Source: Mycobacterium mantenii (GTDB lineage: Bacteria > Actinomycetota > Actinomycetes > Mycobacteriales > Mycobacteriaceae). Taken from it: DNA of 64,000 nucleotides. The translations under genes were made by a program, and so were the position numbers. Under the pieces are notes generated by a model. It made no database searches. It was not told the origin of the DNA and saw only the letters and a list, made by a program, of their open reading frames with translations. Location: NCBI RefSeq assembly GCF_010731775.1, contig NZ_AP022590.1, forward strand, positions 4,588,001 to 4,652,000, given 5' to 3'. Positions 1-8,548 of the stretch are shown in pieces; the stretch's first letter is position 1; every line of letters starts with the position of its first letter.

Positions 1-203
1 AAGACGGCACCGAGGTCGCTCCGCCACTGACGCGTGAACAGTTCTCCGGACCAGGTATCGCGCGGAAGGGCTACAGTGAGTTCAATCAGCGAGAATTGCT
101 GCGGCGCTGGGCGGATGACCTCGAGAGCCCGGTTGAGGCCGCAGCAGAAGGCTCCGAAATCTGCAGCTTTCCAGCCGCCGTCGACAAGGTGGTGCGCCGG
201 TGA
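1..203 (+). CDS. Rieske ring-hydroxylating dioxygenase alpha subunit, C-terminal end (partial)
   Basis: Only the last 66 codons are in the window; the frame is open from base 3 to the TGA at 201-203. The tail carries the stretch GYSEFNQR followed by LLRRWADDL, typical of the C-terminus of large (alpha) subunits of Rieske dioxygenases. The stop overlaps the GTG of the next gene (GTGA), and that gene is a beta subunit, which supports the call. The Rieske cluster and catalytic iron site lie upstream of the window, so substrate class cannot be judged from this piece. Confidence 0.75.
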   Translation, partial: DGTEVAPPLTREQFSGPGIARKGYSEFNQRELLRRWADDLESPVEAAAEGSEICSFPAAVDKVVRR

Positions 204-826
204 GTACTGACACCACAACATCAGATCGGGGTGCAACGGCTAGCAGGCAGCGCGAGACCCATTCGGCTGCCTCGCGACTCGGGGCCCATGCATCCCGAAT
301 TGCCCGCAGCGGTAGCACATTACGCTTCGATGACGAACGCCATCTGTTGGCTCACCGGTGGCTGGTCGACGAGACCTATCTACTCGACGCGCAGGCCTAC
401 ACCGACTGGCTGGACACGCTCGCCGACGACATTCACTACCTGATGCCGGTTCGGGTGACCACCGCCCTTGGTGCGGGATACGACACATCTCCGGGCATGG
501 CTCATTTCGATGAAGACAAGTACTCACTGTCTCGCAGGGTCGCGCGATTCCTCACCGAACATGCGTGGACCGAAGATCCGCCGTCGCGGCTGCGGCACCA
601 CCTGTCGAATGTGCGCACCTTTGCCACCGAGGATTCCGATCATCTGGTGGTCGAGTCTGCAACTCTCCTCTTCCGTAGCAGGGGTGACGTTCGAGAAGGA
701 GCCTTTCTCTCCGCGGGTCGCGAGGACCTCCTGCGCCATGAGGGTGAGCAATGGAAGCTGGCCCGCCGGACCATTCTGGTGGACGAGTCGGTGATCCGAA
801 TGCAGAATCTGGCGATCTTCCTATGA
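200..826 (+). CDS. Aromatic-ring-hydroxylating dioxygenase beta subunit
   Basis: A 208-aa protein with the SnoaL/NTF2-like fold expected of the small subunit of alpha3beta3 Rieske dioxygenases. The family pattern is visible: an early helix with LLDAQAYTDWLDTLADDIHYLMPVR, a central LRHHLSNVRTF segment and the ending VIRMQNLAIFL. The first ~45 residues are Arg/Ser-rich and poorly conserved, so the true start could be later than the GTG at 200, although that GTG overlaps the alpha stop as GTGA. The subunit is structural and helps set substrate range; it carries no cofactor. Confidence 0.88.
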   Translation: MSTDTTTSDRGATASRQRETHSAASRLGAHASRIARSGSTLRFDDERHLLAHRWLVDETYLLDAQAYTDWLDTLADDIHYLMPVRVTTALGAGYDTSPGMAHFDEDKYSLSRRVARFLTEHAWTEDPPSRLRHHLSNVRTFATEDSDHLVVESATLLFRSRGDVREGAFLSAGREDLLRHEGEQWKLARRTILVDESVIRMQNLAIFL

Positions 827-1128
827 CAGCTTATCCGCAGCAGCCGGGGCGATCAGGGACTGACACGGTCCACCCGGAAGATATTGCCGGCGAACCGATC
901 ACGATTGGCAACGAGTTCGCGGAGGTTCGGGTCGCCCGCTTGCAGACGCGCAACGGGTCACGTCTGTTGATCGAATCACTGAAATCCGGGCAATGGGTTT
1001 CGTTGTGCCCATTGGAACTTGAAGCGCTGACCTGGCAGGCCACGGCCACATTTTCGGCAATGATCGGCCAGCCGTTCGGGTCGCTGGTCACCGACGAATC
1101 CGGGGACACAACGTCAGGCCGGGCATGA
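823..1128 (+). CDS. Small conserved protein of dioxygenase clusters (unknown function)
   Basis: A 101-aa protein starting at an ATG that overlaps the beta-subunit stop (ATGA) and ending in another ATGA overlap with the next gene, so it is translationally coupled on both sides. The core runs from about residue 28 (ITIGNEFAEVRVAR) to residue 80 (CPLELEALTWQ). I recall similar short proteins beside Rieske oxygenases in actinobacteria, sometimes labelled dihydrodiol dehydrogenase, but it has no nucleotide-binding motif and is too short to be one. Treat it as a possible accessory protein of the oxygenase. Confidence 0.6.
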   Translation: MTAYPQQPGRSGTDTVHPEDIAGEPITIGNEFAEVRVARLQTRNGSRLLIESLKSGQWVSLCPLELEALTWQATATFSAMIGQPFGSLVTDESGDTTSGRA

Positions 1129-1931
1129 CGGGCTGGCTCGAGGGTCGCCGGGCGCTTGTCGTCGGGGCCGGCTCCGGAATCGGCAAGGCCATTGTCGACG
1201 CTTTCTTGGGCGAAGGTGCCCGGGTAGCGGTCCTGGAGCGCGATCCCGACAAATGCGCGGCATTGTCGACCACCCATCCCGAGGTGGTCACGACGATCGG
1301 CGACGCAACCACCCGAATCTCGAACGATCGGGCCGTCGCAGCCGCGGTGAAGGCATTCGGCGGACTGGACATCTTGGTCAATTGTGTTGGCGTGTTTGAC
1401 TTTTACCGCAGCATCGAGGATCTGGACGCCGACCTTGTCGACGACGCGTTCGACGAGATCTTTCGCGTCAACGTCAAGAGTCACCTGCATTCGGTCAAGG
1501 CCGCCCTCCCGGCGCTGCGTCAGTCCGAGCACGCCGTCGTTCTGCTGACCGAATCCACGTCGGCCTACTACCCGGGCCGCGGTGGAGTGCTCTACGTTGC
1601 TTCCAAATTCGCTGTCCGCGGCCTGGTGACCGCGCTGGCACATGATTTGGCCCCTGGTGTCCGGGTGAACGGGATCGCACCCGGCGGGACGTTGGGCACC
1701 GACCTGCGAGGCGTGGCGAGCCTCGGATCAGCCGAGCGCCGCATGTCCGATACTGCCGAGCGGGCCGGGGAACTCGCTGCGCGCGTGCCGTTGCAGGTCG
1801 CACTGAGCGGCGAAGATCACGCCTGGAGTTATGTCTTTCTCGCATCGGATCGATCCCGCGGCATCACCGGCGGTGTCGTTCACTCCGACGGCGGGATGAG
1901 TGTCGCCGGGGCGCCGAAGAAGCGGCGATGA
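1125..1931 (+). CDS. SDR-family cis-dihydrodiol dehydrogenase (BphB/HcaB type)
   Basis: A 268-aa short-chain dehydrogenase that would oxidise the cis-diol made by the neighbouring dioxygenase to a catechol with NAD+. The cofactor motif GAGSGIG is at residues 14-20, NCVG near 86-89, catalytic Ser near 144-146 and the YVASK (YxxxK) pair at Y157/K161. Length and the C-terminal GGVVHSDGGMSV fit BphB/HcaB-like enzymes. It is coupled by ATGA to the previous gene and to the 37-codon ORF that follows. The substrate (phenylpropionate, biphenyl, phthalate or another diol) cannot be decided from sequence. Confidence 0.85.
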   Translation: MTGWLEGRRALVVGAGSGIGKAIVDAFLGEGARVAVLERDPDKCAALSTTHPEVVTTIGDATTRISNDRAVAAAVKAFGGLDILVNCVGVFDFYRSIEDLDADLVDDAFDEIFRVNVKSHLHSVKAALPALRQSEHAVVLLTESTSAYYPGRGGVLYVASKFAVRGLVTALAHDLAPGVRVNGIAPGGTLGTDLRGVASLGSAERRMSDTAERAGELAARVPLQVALSGEDHAWSYVFLASDRSRGITGGVVHSDGGMSVAGAPKKRR

Positions 1932-2041
1932 CGCCCGATCACAGTGAAGACACAGGGGATGCCTTGCCGAATCTGAAGCCGAATGCCAGGAGCCGCAGGG
2001 GATACCCGGTGCAGGAGAACGTCTCGGAGGGGCCGCGCTGA
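1928..2041 (+). CDS. 37-aa mini-ORF coupled between diol dehydrogenase and ferredoxin reductase
   Basis: An ATG at 1928 overlaps the stop of the dehydrogenase (ATGA), and its own TGA at 2039-2041 overlaps the ATG of the ferredoxin reductase. The 37 residues are hydrophilic and basic in the middle (KPNARSRRGYPVQEN), with no cysteine, so it is not a ferredoxin. In phthalate and biphenyl operons this position usually holds the ferredoxin component; here it may be a remnant, a translational coupler or a real small protein. I do not recognise it. Confidence 0.45.
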   Translation: MTPDHSEDTGDALPNLKPNARSRRGYPVQENVSEGPR

Positions 2042-3288
2042 TGGCCGGCAGGACCGTTGTCATTGTCGGAAGCTCGGTCGCCGGGGTGCGTACTGCACGC
2101 GCATTGAGAACGCAAGAATTTGACGGTCGCATCGTGCTGATCGGCAAGGAAACCGAACTCCCATACGACAAGCCGCCGCTCTCCAAGCAGTTCCTCGCCG
2201 GCGCGTGGGATGAGGACAGGGTGAGACTGTTGACGGCGGACGACGCCGAGGCCGCCGGCATCGAGCTACGCCTCGGCAGTGCCGCGGAACGCCTCGATGT
2301 CGCTGATCGGAAAGTCGTCCTCGCCGACGGCACCCGAGTGCCCTACGACGTCCTTGTCGTGGCCAGCGGCGCTGACGCGAGGCCGTCCCCATGGCCGGTC
2401 GAATCCGGCGTGCACGTTGTCCGCACACTCGACGACAGCCGGGGACTGGCCCGCGACCTCGCCTCGTCATCGGGTCCCGTGGTGGTGGTCGGCGGCGGAT
2501 TCATCGGCGCAGAAGTGGCGGCAACCGCTCACGCGGCGGGCCGAGACGTCACGATCGTCGACCCGCTGCACGCGCCGATCGGCCGGGTCGTGGGCGAGGA
2601 ACTCGGGGTCATGTTCACCGACCTGCACCATCGCCACGGCGTACATACCCGCTTCGGTGAAGGCGTGGAGGCGATCGAGGGCACCGCCGGACAGCTTTAC
2701 GTGGAGTTGACCGGCGGCGACGTGTTACCGGCAAGCACCGTCGTCGTCGGTATCGGCGCCCGTCCCAACGACGGCTGGCTGACATCGTCGGGACTGCTCA
2801 TCGACGACGGGGTGGTGTGCGACGAGTATTGCCGCGCAGTCGATCACAGCGATATCTTCGCGGTGGGTGACGTGGCCCGTTGGCACCATCCGCGGCATCG
2901 AGAAGATGTCCGGGTTGAGCACTGGACCAACGCGTCCGAGCAGGCGGCTTGCGTAGCCCACAACATCGCGCACCCCGATGAGCTGCGCGCGTATGCCCCG
3001 ACGGAGTACGTCTGGAGCGACCAGTACGACTGGAAGATCCAGATCGCCGGGCGGCCAGGTCGAGCCGAACTGCTGCGAATCATCGGCGACCTGAACGGTG
3101 AGAAGCCGCGTGCTGCAGCAATCTACAGCGACGACAGCGGGCTGCTCCGAGGCGCCGTGACCGTCAACTGGCCGAAGGCTATCTTGATTTGCCGCAGACT
3201 GATCGGCGCTGAGACCACCGCCGCGGCGGCTCTGCACGAGCTCGAACAGTTGCCGCAGGCCGGTGCCACGGCGAGCGCCCGGCAGTAG
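2041..3288 (+). CDS. Ferredoxin reductase, FAD/NAD(P)H-dependent (BphA4/HcaD type)
   Basis: A 415-aa flavoprotein that passes electrons from NADH to a Rieske or [3Fe-4S] ferredoxin. There are two Rossmann motifs: the FAD site VVIVGSSVAGV near residues 6-16 and the NAD site VVVVGGGFIGAE near 147-158. The FAD-closing motif IFAVGDVAR is at 272-280. A C-terminal reductase domain follows, ending LHELEQLPQAG. Length is normal for the BphA4 group. No ferredoxin gene is adjacent; the only intact one in the window is at 35623-35865. A decayed paralogue of its 3' end is found at 32995-33188. Confidence 0.92.
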   Translation: MAGRTVVIVGSSVAGVRTARALRTQEFDGRIVLIGKETELPYDKPPLSKQFLAGAWDEDRVRLLTADDAEAAGIELRLGSAAERLDVADRKVVLADGTRVPYDVLVVASGADARPSPWPVESGVHVVRTLDDSRGLARDLASSSGPVVVVGGGFIGAEVAATAHAAGRDVTIVDPLHAPIGRVVGEELGVMFTDLHHRHGVHTRFGEGVEAIEGTAGQLYVELTGGDVLPASTVVVGIGARPNDGWLTSSGLLIDDGVVCDEYCRAVDHSDIFAVGDVARWHHPRHREDVRVEHWTNASEQAACVAHNIAHPDELRAYAPTEYVWSDQYDWKIQIAGRPGRAELLRIIGDLNGEKPRAAAIYSDDSGLLRGAVTVNWPKAILICRRLIGAETTAAAALHELEQLPQAGATASARQ

Positions 3289-3329
3289 GCATCCAGGGTC
3301 GCGTGAATCGCCGTCAGGAGGTCGTAGGG

Positions 3330-4115
3330 GTGACCGAAACAAACGATGCCGTCGCTGCGCGCGAATATGGGCCCGTACCGCAGTACCCAATCGAATCGGT
3401 CGACAACGCGTTGCGTGCGTTGATGATGTTGGTTGAGCGGTCCGAGATCCGGCTCACGGAGGTCAGCAGTCATCTTTCAGTAGCCAGTTCGACGGCTCAC
3501 CGCCTCCTGGCGATGTTGGCCTACCGCGGACTGGTTCGCCAGGATCCGCGGACAAAGGCGTATCGGTCCGGTCCCAGCCTCGACTTGTTGGCCTTCAGCG
3601 TGGTTGGTCGCCTCGACATCCGGGTCCGTGCGCGGCCTGTCCTGGAGAAATTGAATGCGGATCTGCGGGAAACGGTGCACCTGGGGCGACTGGACCGCGC
3701 GCAGGTAGATTTTGTTGACTCCATCGAAAGTTCTCAGGCGCTGCGGGTTTCGGCTCGCCTAGGCGTGGCGATGCCGGCTCATTGCACGTCGACGGGCAAG
3801 GCGCTGCTGGCTGCGCTCACTGACGAGCAACTTGACGCGCTGTATCCCGATACTAATCTTGCCCAGCTGACACGGCGCTCCATTAAGTCAAAGAAAGCTT
3901 TGCAATCCGAACTTGCCACCGTGCGTCGTCGCGGATTCGCCACCAGCGACGAGGAAGGTGAGGAAGGCGTCGTCTCGATTGCGGTGCCCCTGAGGGGCGG
4001 CTCGTTCGCGCTCGCTGCGTCCGTACCGGTGAGCAGGATGGACACTGACTTCCGCGACGTCGTTCTGGAGAATCTGCTCGCCGCCAAAGCTGAGATCGAT
4101 GAATTACTGCCGTGA
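3330..4115 (+). CDS. IclR-family transcriptional regulator
   Basis: A 261-aa regulator with an N-terminal winged helix-turn-helix (about residues 15-75, containing LTEVSSHLSVASSTAHRLL) and a C-terminal effector domain (about 85-255, including CTSTGKALLAAL and SDEEGEEGVVSIAVPL). The GTG at 3330 is chosen because AGGAGGT at 3316-3322 sits 7 bases upstream; an in-frame GTG at 3303 is possible but has no such site. IclR proteins commonly control aromatic-acid operons in actinobacteria, so it probably controls the upstream dioxygenase genes or the decarboxylase gene that follows 16 bases later. Confidence 0.9.
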   Translation: MTETNDAVAAREYGPVPQYPIESVDNALRALMMLVERSEIRLTEVSSHLSVASSTAHRLLAMLAYRGLVRQDPRTKAYRSGPSLDLLAFSVVGRLDIRVRARPVLEKLNADLRETVHLGRLDRAQVDFVDSIESSQALRVSARLGVAMPAHCTSTGKALLAALTDEQLDALYPDTNLAQLTRRSIKSKKALQSELATVRRRGFATSDEEGEEGVVSIAVPLRGGSFALAASVPVSRMDTDFRDVVLENLLAAKAEIDELLP

Positions 4116-4137
4116 TTGATCCGCGAACGGAGTGAAC

Positions 4138-5130
4138 ATGTCGCAACGGCTCGAGTTGACCTACGGTGGGGAGTTGTACGATCGCACCTGGCGTCTGTAC
4201 ACCGGGGAGGTACAGCCCGAAGGTGTGCGCCTACGGTACTTGCACACAGCTATCGAAGATTTGTTCTGGCGTCAGGGTAAGTATGCCGAATTCGACGTCG
4301 CTGAATATTCGATGGGTGCGTATCTGGCGACCCTGAAGAACCCCGATAGGGCTTTTGTCGCCCTTCCGATCTTTCCGTCCCGGGCCTTCCGGCACGCTTC
4401 GGTGTATGTAAACGCCGAAGCGGTCGTGTCGGAGCCTGCGGATTTGGCTAATACGACGGTCGGTACCCCGGAGTGGAGCATGACGGCGTCACTGTGGATG
4501 CGTGGCATCCTCGGTGAACACTACGGTGTTGACTTGACGTCGATTGACTGGCGGACAGGAGGTTTGGAGGAGGCTGGACGGCAGGAGAAGGTGCCTGTCA
4601 CCCCCCCGGAGGACTTCCGGGTGAGCCATATCGGCGACGACGACACGTTGAGCAACCAACTGTTACGGGGTGACCTCGACGGGTTGATCACGGCCCGAGC
4701 TCCCCGGGCTTACTTGCGGGGTGACGCACGTATCAAACGGCTGTGGCAGGATTTTCGCAGCGCGGAACGCGCGTATTTCGAAGCGACGAAGATTATCCCG
4801 ATCATGCACGTTGTCGTGGTCAGGCGAGAGCTCGTCGCCGCTCACCCCTGGCTCGCCAACAACCTGGTCGATGCGTTCGAGGCGGCTCGCAGGCCCGCCC
4901 AGCGCGATCTGCTCGATACCGCGGTATGCAAGAGCAGCCTGGTATGGGAGTCCGCCTACGCTGAGGAGGAAGCCGCCGTGCTGGGCGACCCGTTCCGATA
5001 TGGATTGTCCGAGAACGAGATCAGTCTCCGGTCACTGTTGAACTACGCCCATCGGCAGGGATTCACCGACCACCCACTCGACTACGAGGAAGTGTTCGTA
5101 CCGTCGACGCTGAGCTCAGCGCGGATATGA
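4138..5130 (+). CDS. 4,5-dihydroxyphthalate decarboxylase-like / ABC substrate-binding-fold protein
   Basis: A ~330-aa protein resembling the 4,5-dihydroxyphthalate decarboxylase (Pht5) family, which shares the periplasmic-binding-protein type II fold with nitrate/taurine binding proteins. No signal peptide or lipobox is present, so it is likely cytoplasmic. Visible family features are the opening LTYGGELYDRTWRLYTGEV, FDVAEYSMGAYL near residue 60 and VGTPEWSMTASLWMRGIL near 110. Decarboxylation of a dihydroxy-aryl carboxylate would fit a phthalate-type module with the dioxygenase and diol dehydrogenase upstream. A GTG two codons upstream is an alternative start. It converges on the next gene with 5 bases between the stops. 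Confidence 0.7.
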   Translation: MSQRLELTYGGELYDRTWRLYTGEVQPEGVRLRYLHTAIEDLFWRQGKYAEFDVAEYSMGAYLATLKNPDRAFVALPIFPSRAFRHASVYVNAEAVVSEPADLANTTVGTPEWSMTASLWMRGILGEHYGVDLTSIDWRTGGLEEAGRQEKVPVTPPEDFRVSHIGDDDTLSNQLLRGDLDGLITARAPRAYLRGDARIKRLWQDFRSAERAYFEATKIIPIMHVVVVRRELVAAHPWLANNLVDAFEAARRPAQRDLLDTAVCKSSLVWESAYAEEEAAVLGDPFRYGLSENEISLRSLLNYAHRQGFTDHPLDYEEVFVPSTLSSARI

Positions 5131-5135
5131 GGGCA

Positions 5136-6155
5136 TCACGCCAAGTTCAAGCCCAACATTGTGACGGCAGTCCCTGAAGTAACCGACTCAGTCGCCGGCT
5201 CTGGCAGATCAGCTGCGAACAGTGCTGCACCCGCCGGCCGTTCGGCGATGACAAACGGGTAGTCGGTGCCGACGGCAACACGGTCAGCACCGACGCGGGC
5301 AATCAGTGCGGTCACGGCGGCGGGATCGAACACAAGCGAGTCGTAATAGAAACGATCGGCATACGAGGATGGCCGGCCGCTGGTGCCGGCGGCGTCCGGA
5401 ACACACTTCCAGATGCGGTCGATCCGTGGCAGCAGTGCCAGGAATGCGCCGCCGCCGTGCGCGAGCAGGATCTTGAGGTTTGGATGACGGTCGAGGACAC
5501 CGCCCATCACCAACGACGCTGCCGCAGCAGCGGTTTCAGCTCCCATGCCGATCGAATTCACCAGTCCGTGTTTCTTGAGCCGGTCGGCGCCAAGCATGTT
5601 CCATGGGTGCACGAAGATGAGCGCGCCGGTTTGCGCGCAGGCGGCGAAAAACGGGTCGAGTTCAGGGTCATCGAGATTGCGCCCGCCGACATTCGACCCG
5701 ACCTCCACACCGGACAACTTGAGATCCCCGACGATGTCGACCACCATCTGGGCTGCCCGCGCAGGATCCTGCAACGGGACGGTGCCAAGTCCGGCGAATC
5801 GAGACGGGTGATCACGGGCCACATCGGCGATCCACTCGTTCTGGACCCGCGAGAGGTCCGCCACACCGTCGGCGTTCAACCCGTAGGAGAAGGTGATGGG
5901 GATGGGCGAGATCACCTGCATAGAAACACCATCAGCGTCCATGTCCTCCAGGCGTCGGGCCGGGTCCCAACAGTGATCCGTGATCGACCGGAAATGCCGG
6001 CCACCCAGGAGGATGTCCGCCGTGCACGGGCCGGTCTCGACCAGTTCTGGCCATGAGCCGGCGAATCGTCGTCCGAAGTTCGGCAAGTCGCGCGGCAGAC
6101 CGTGGGTATGCACATCGACTAAGCGCGGTGCCCGGGTCGGTTCGGCAATTATCAT
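5136..6155 (-). CDS. Amidohydrolase-2 / ACMSD-family decarboxylase
   Basis: A 339-aa metal-dependent TIM-barrel enzyme of the aminocarboxymuconate-semialdehyde decarboxylase (ACMSD) group. The zinc ligands are recognisable: HTH at residues 16-18, FVHPWN with H183, LLAHGGG with H233 and GTDYP with D298. Length matches ACMSD. Members decarboxylate carboxymuconate semialdehydes or hydroxybenzoates. Next to an extradiol dioxygenase and muconate-pathway genes, it could remove CO2 from a carboxylated ring-fission product, as PraH does in the protocatechuate 2,3-cleavage pathway. The exact substrate is inference. Confidence 0.85.
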   Translation of the reverse strand: MIIAEPTRAPRLVDVHTHGLPRDLPNFGRRFAGSWPELVETGPCTADILLGGRHFRSITDHCWDPARRLEDMDADGVSMQVISPIPITFSYGLNADGVADLSRVQNEWIADVARDHPSRFAGLGTVPLQDPARAAQMVVDIVGDLKLSGVEVGSNVGGRNLDDPELDPFFAACAQTGALIFVHPWNMLGADRLKKHGLVNSIGMGAETAAAAASLVMGGVLDRHPNLKILLAHGGGAFLALLPRIDRIWKCVPDAAGTSGRPSSYADRFYYDSLVFDPAAVTALIARVGADRVAVGTDYPFVIAERPAGAALFAADLPEPATESVTSGTAVTMLGLNLA

Positions 6156-6219
6156 GACGAAACCTGCTCCTTAACTTGGTTGAGCTTACTGTGACGCCGC
6201 GAAAGAAGCTGATTTGCAA

Positions 6220-6679
6220 CAGGTGACGGGGCATTGGTCTCGACCGGCTCGAGGAGACGTTCGAGGAGAAACTGGTTGTTGACGCTGTTGCCTTAGGGTC
6301 AGTTCTTTCATCAGCCGATGCAGATATGTCCAGTGTCGCGGCGGGAACTTGCGCAGGAACGCGCGGTCCTCATGACGCCTGGCCAGAGCCTCGAACATCC
6401 CTGTCAGGTTGGCCGGCCGCACGGACAGCGTCTCTCCGAGCTCGCCCATTGTCAAAGGCTCGGTCGAGCGGTCCAAGACGGTCAAGATGTTCGGCTGCCT
6501 GGTGTTGAGCCCATGCGGCAAAAGTTCTGCGGCGTGAGCGCATAAGAAGGCCCCGTTGCGGCGCGAAACATGTTCAGCGTCAGGACCAATACCGTGGTGT
6601 CGAAGCCGGGGCTCGTCGCGATTGCCGCCCGCGTGATCTGCTCGGCGATCGACGGCGGCGTGCGAGGAGCTCGCGGCAT
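6220..6679 (-). pseudogene. MarR-family regulator, frameshifted and internally deleted
   Basis: This is a broken paralogue of the intact MarR gene at 12442-13032. The N-terminus opens at an ATG (6677-6679) with GGAGG 7 bases upstream and reads MPRAPRTPPSIAEQ then FDTTVLVLTLNMF. A frameshift near 6540-6560 moves to LLPHGLNTRQPNILTVLDR. About 22 residues of the HTH wing are deleted between LARR and RAFLRKF. A second shift near 6285 leads to QFLLERLLEPVETN, which matches the intact copy's C-terminus. No single reading frame is intact, so it is non-functional. It lies between the amidohydrolase and aldehyde dehydrogenase genes, suggesting it once controlled them. Confidence 0.8.
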
Positions 6680-6803
6680 CGGCTGGCCTCCAGGTCGAAT
6701 CGGGTATTTCTCCCGGGTACATTACAGAGCGTAAAGCAGTCGGGTTGAGTGCTGATAGGCCCCATAGGGACTGTGCCGCAATGCCTTCCAATTGCTGGCG
6801 GCG

Positions 6804-8297
6804 TCAATGCAGGGGGATGTTGACCGTCTTCGACTGCAGGTAGCTCTCCAACTCCTCAACACCTTCCTCGGTGCCGACTCCGCTGTTCTTGTGCCCGGCG
6901 AACGGGGCTCCCAGGAAATGGCTGCCCGACCCATTGATCCAGACGTAGCCGGTATCCAGCCGATCGGCCACCGAAATGGCGGTGGTGATGTCGTTGCTCC
7001 ACACCGCCCCGGTCAGCCCGAACGGGAGTTCGTTGGCTTGCTCGACGACTGTTCCCAGGTCATTCCAGCGCAACACCGACAGCACCGGCCCAAAGATCTC
7101 CTCACGTGCGATCTTCATCGACATGTCGACGTCGGCGAATATCGTCGGCTCGACATAGGAGCCTTTCGCGAAGTCGTTCCCCTCCGGCCTGCGGCCGCCC
7201 GTCACCAGTCGTGCGCCCTCGTGATGGGCTGATTCGATGTAACCCATGACCTTATCGAACTGGGCTTGTGAGACAAGGCATCCCATCTCGGTGGCTGGGT
7301 CGAGCGGATGGCCGATGCGGATGGACTTCAGGCGATCGGTCAGACCGGCGACGACTTGGTCATGCAGCGAGTCGTGGACGAAGAGCCGTGTGGTCGATCC
7401 GCACGACTGCCCTTGGCTCCAATGGCAGTTCATCCCGAACGCCGCACCCTCGATGACGGCGTTGGGGTCGGCGTCCGGGCATACGATCATCGCGTTCTTG
7501 CCGCCGAGTTCCAGCGTGACGTGCTTGATTCCGGCCGATGCCGCCGACGCCATGACCTTCTGGCCGGTCTCGACGCTGCCGATCAGCGAGATCCGTTTGA
7601 CGGCAGGGTGCCGCACCAAGGCATCGCCCGTTACAGCACCGGTTCCCGACAGGATATTGACCACCCCGGGCGGAAAGGACTCGAGGACGATCTCGGCCAT
7701 CAACAGCGACGACAGCGGCGCCTGGTCGGGTACCTTGAGAACCAGTGTGTTGCCGGTGACCAGCGGCGGGCCCACTTTCGCCGCTGCGAATAATATCGGA
7801 TGGTTGTAGGGAATGATCCGTCCCACGACGCCGTAGGGTTCCTTGCGGGTCAGCAGCCAGCTACCAGTCATCGAGGGCAGCGTGGCACCGGCGAGGCTGA
7901 ACGCGACCCCGGCGTGATAGTCGAGCCACCGTGCCGCCATCATCACGTCGCCAACCATGGCGGTCACCGGATTGCCCGCGTCGATGGCGTCGAGCAATCC
8001 GAAGTCTTCGGCGCGCGAGCGCAGACGCGCGGCGAAAGCCCGAATCATCTCCGCGCGCTCAAGAAGGGGGGTGTCGCGCCAGTGCGGGAATGCTCGGGTG
8101 GCAGCCGATACCGCCGCCTCGACGTCGGCTTCGTTTGCAGACGGGACGCGGGCGATGGTCGTCCCGTCATGCGGTGTAGTGATTTCCATCGTCCCACCGT
8201 GGCTGGCCACTGCCGCGGTGTCGCCGATGAGCATGCGCCAGTCGCGGTCCAGCAATGCCGAAACTGCCTTGGTGTTATCAGCCAGTGAAGATTTCAT
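6804..8297 (-). CDS. NAD(P)-dependent aldehyde dehydrogenase
   Basis: A 497-aa ALDH-superfamily enzyme with all catalytic landmarks: oxyanion Asn N165 (PYNHP), K188, general base E263 in LELGGK and nucleophile C299 in GQSCGS. The C-terminal FGLTGAVWSND motif near residue 427 is also present. It is divergent from the extradiol dioxygenase gene and could oxidise a semialdehyde from ring cleavage, or a carboxybenzaldehyde-type intermediate of polycyclic aromatic degradation. The ~250-base region between them holds the promoters. A second ALDH gene is at 10472-11917. Confidence 0.92.
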   Translation of the reverse strand: MKSSLADNTKAVSALLDRDWRMLIGDTAAVASHGGTMEITTPHDGTTIARVPSANEADVEAAVSAATRAFPHWRDTPLLERAEMIRAFAARLRSRAEDFGLLDAIDAGNPVTAMVGDVMMAARWLDYHAGVAFSLAGATLPSMTGSWLLTRKEPYGVVGRIIPYNHPILFAAAKVGPPLVTGNTLVLKVPDQAPLSSLLMAEIVLESFPPGVVNILSGTGAVTGDALVRHPAVKRISLIGSVETGQKVMASAASAGIKHVTLELGGKNAMIVCPDADPNAVIEGAAFGMNCHWSQGQSCGSTTRLFVHDSLHDQVVAGLTDRLKSIRIGHPLDPATEMGCLVSQAQFDKVMGYIESAHHEGARLVTGGRRPEGNDFAKGSYVEPTIFADVDMSMKIAREEIFGPVLSVLRWNDLGTVVEQANELPFGLTGAVWSNDITTAISVADRLDTGYVWINGSGSHFLGAPFAGHKNSGVGTEEGVEELESYLQSKTVNIPLH

Positions 8298-8489
8298 GGG
8301 TCTCCGGCCACCTCCTGGGGTGCTTGCCGCTCTAGCGCGACACGACTCTATCGTGAGCCGGTGCGGCAGAACATGGTTCTGAAGATTTCATGGTGTGACT
8401 AAAGCGGCAGCGCTACATCGTTGTACCGCAAGCTCTTGACGCTGTGGCCGCTATCACTATAGTTCAGAAGTATAAATATTTACACAGCA

Positions 8490-8506
8490 ACTAAGGAATG
8501 GTTAGT
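8490..8506. promoter_or_regulatory. Inverted repeat in divergent promoter region
   Basis: ACTAA and TTAGT arms separated by 7 bases, inside the AT-rich stretch (about 8455-8506) between the divergent aldehyde dehydrogenase and extradiol dioxygenase genes. The intergenic region 8298-8548 carries no gene. The site is a plausible operator for a MarR- or IclR-type regulator, but the arms are only 5 bases long. Confidence 0.3.
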
Positions 8507-8548
8507 GCCGACTACCACATCGGGGCATCGAGAAAGTGAGGCCCGGAG

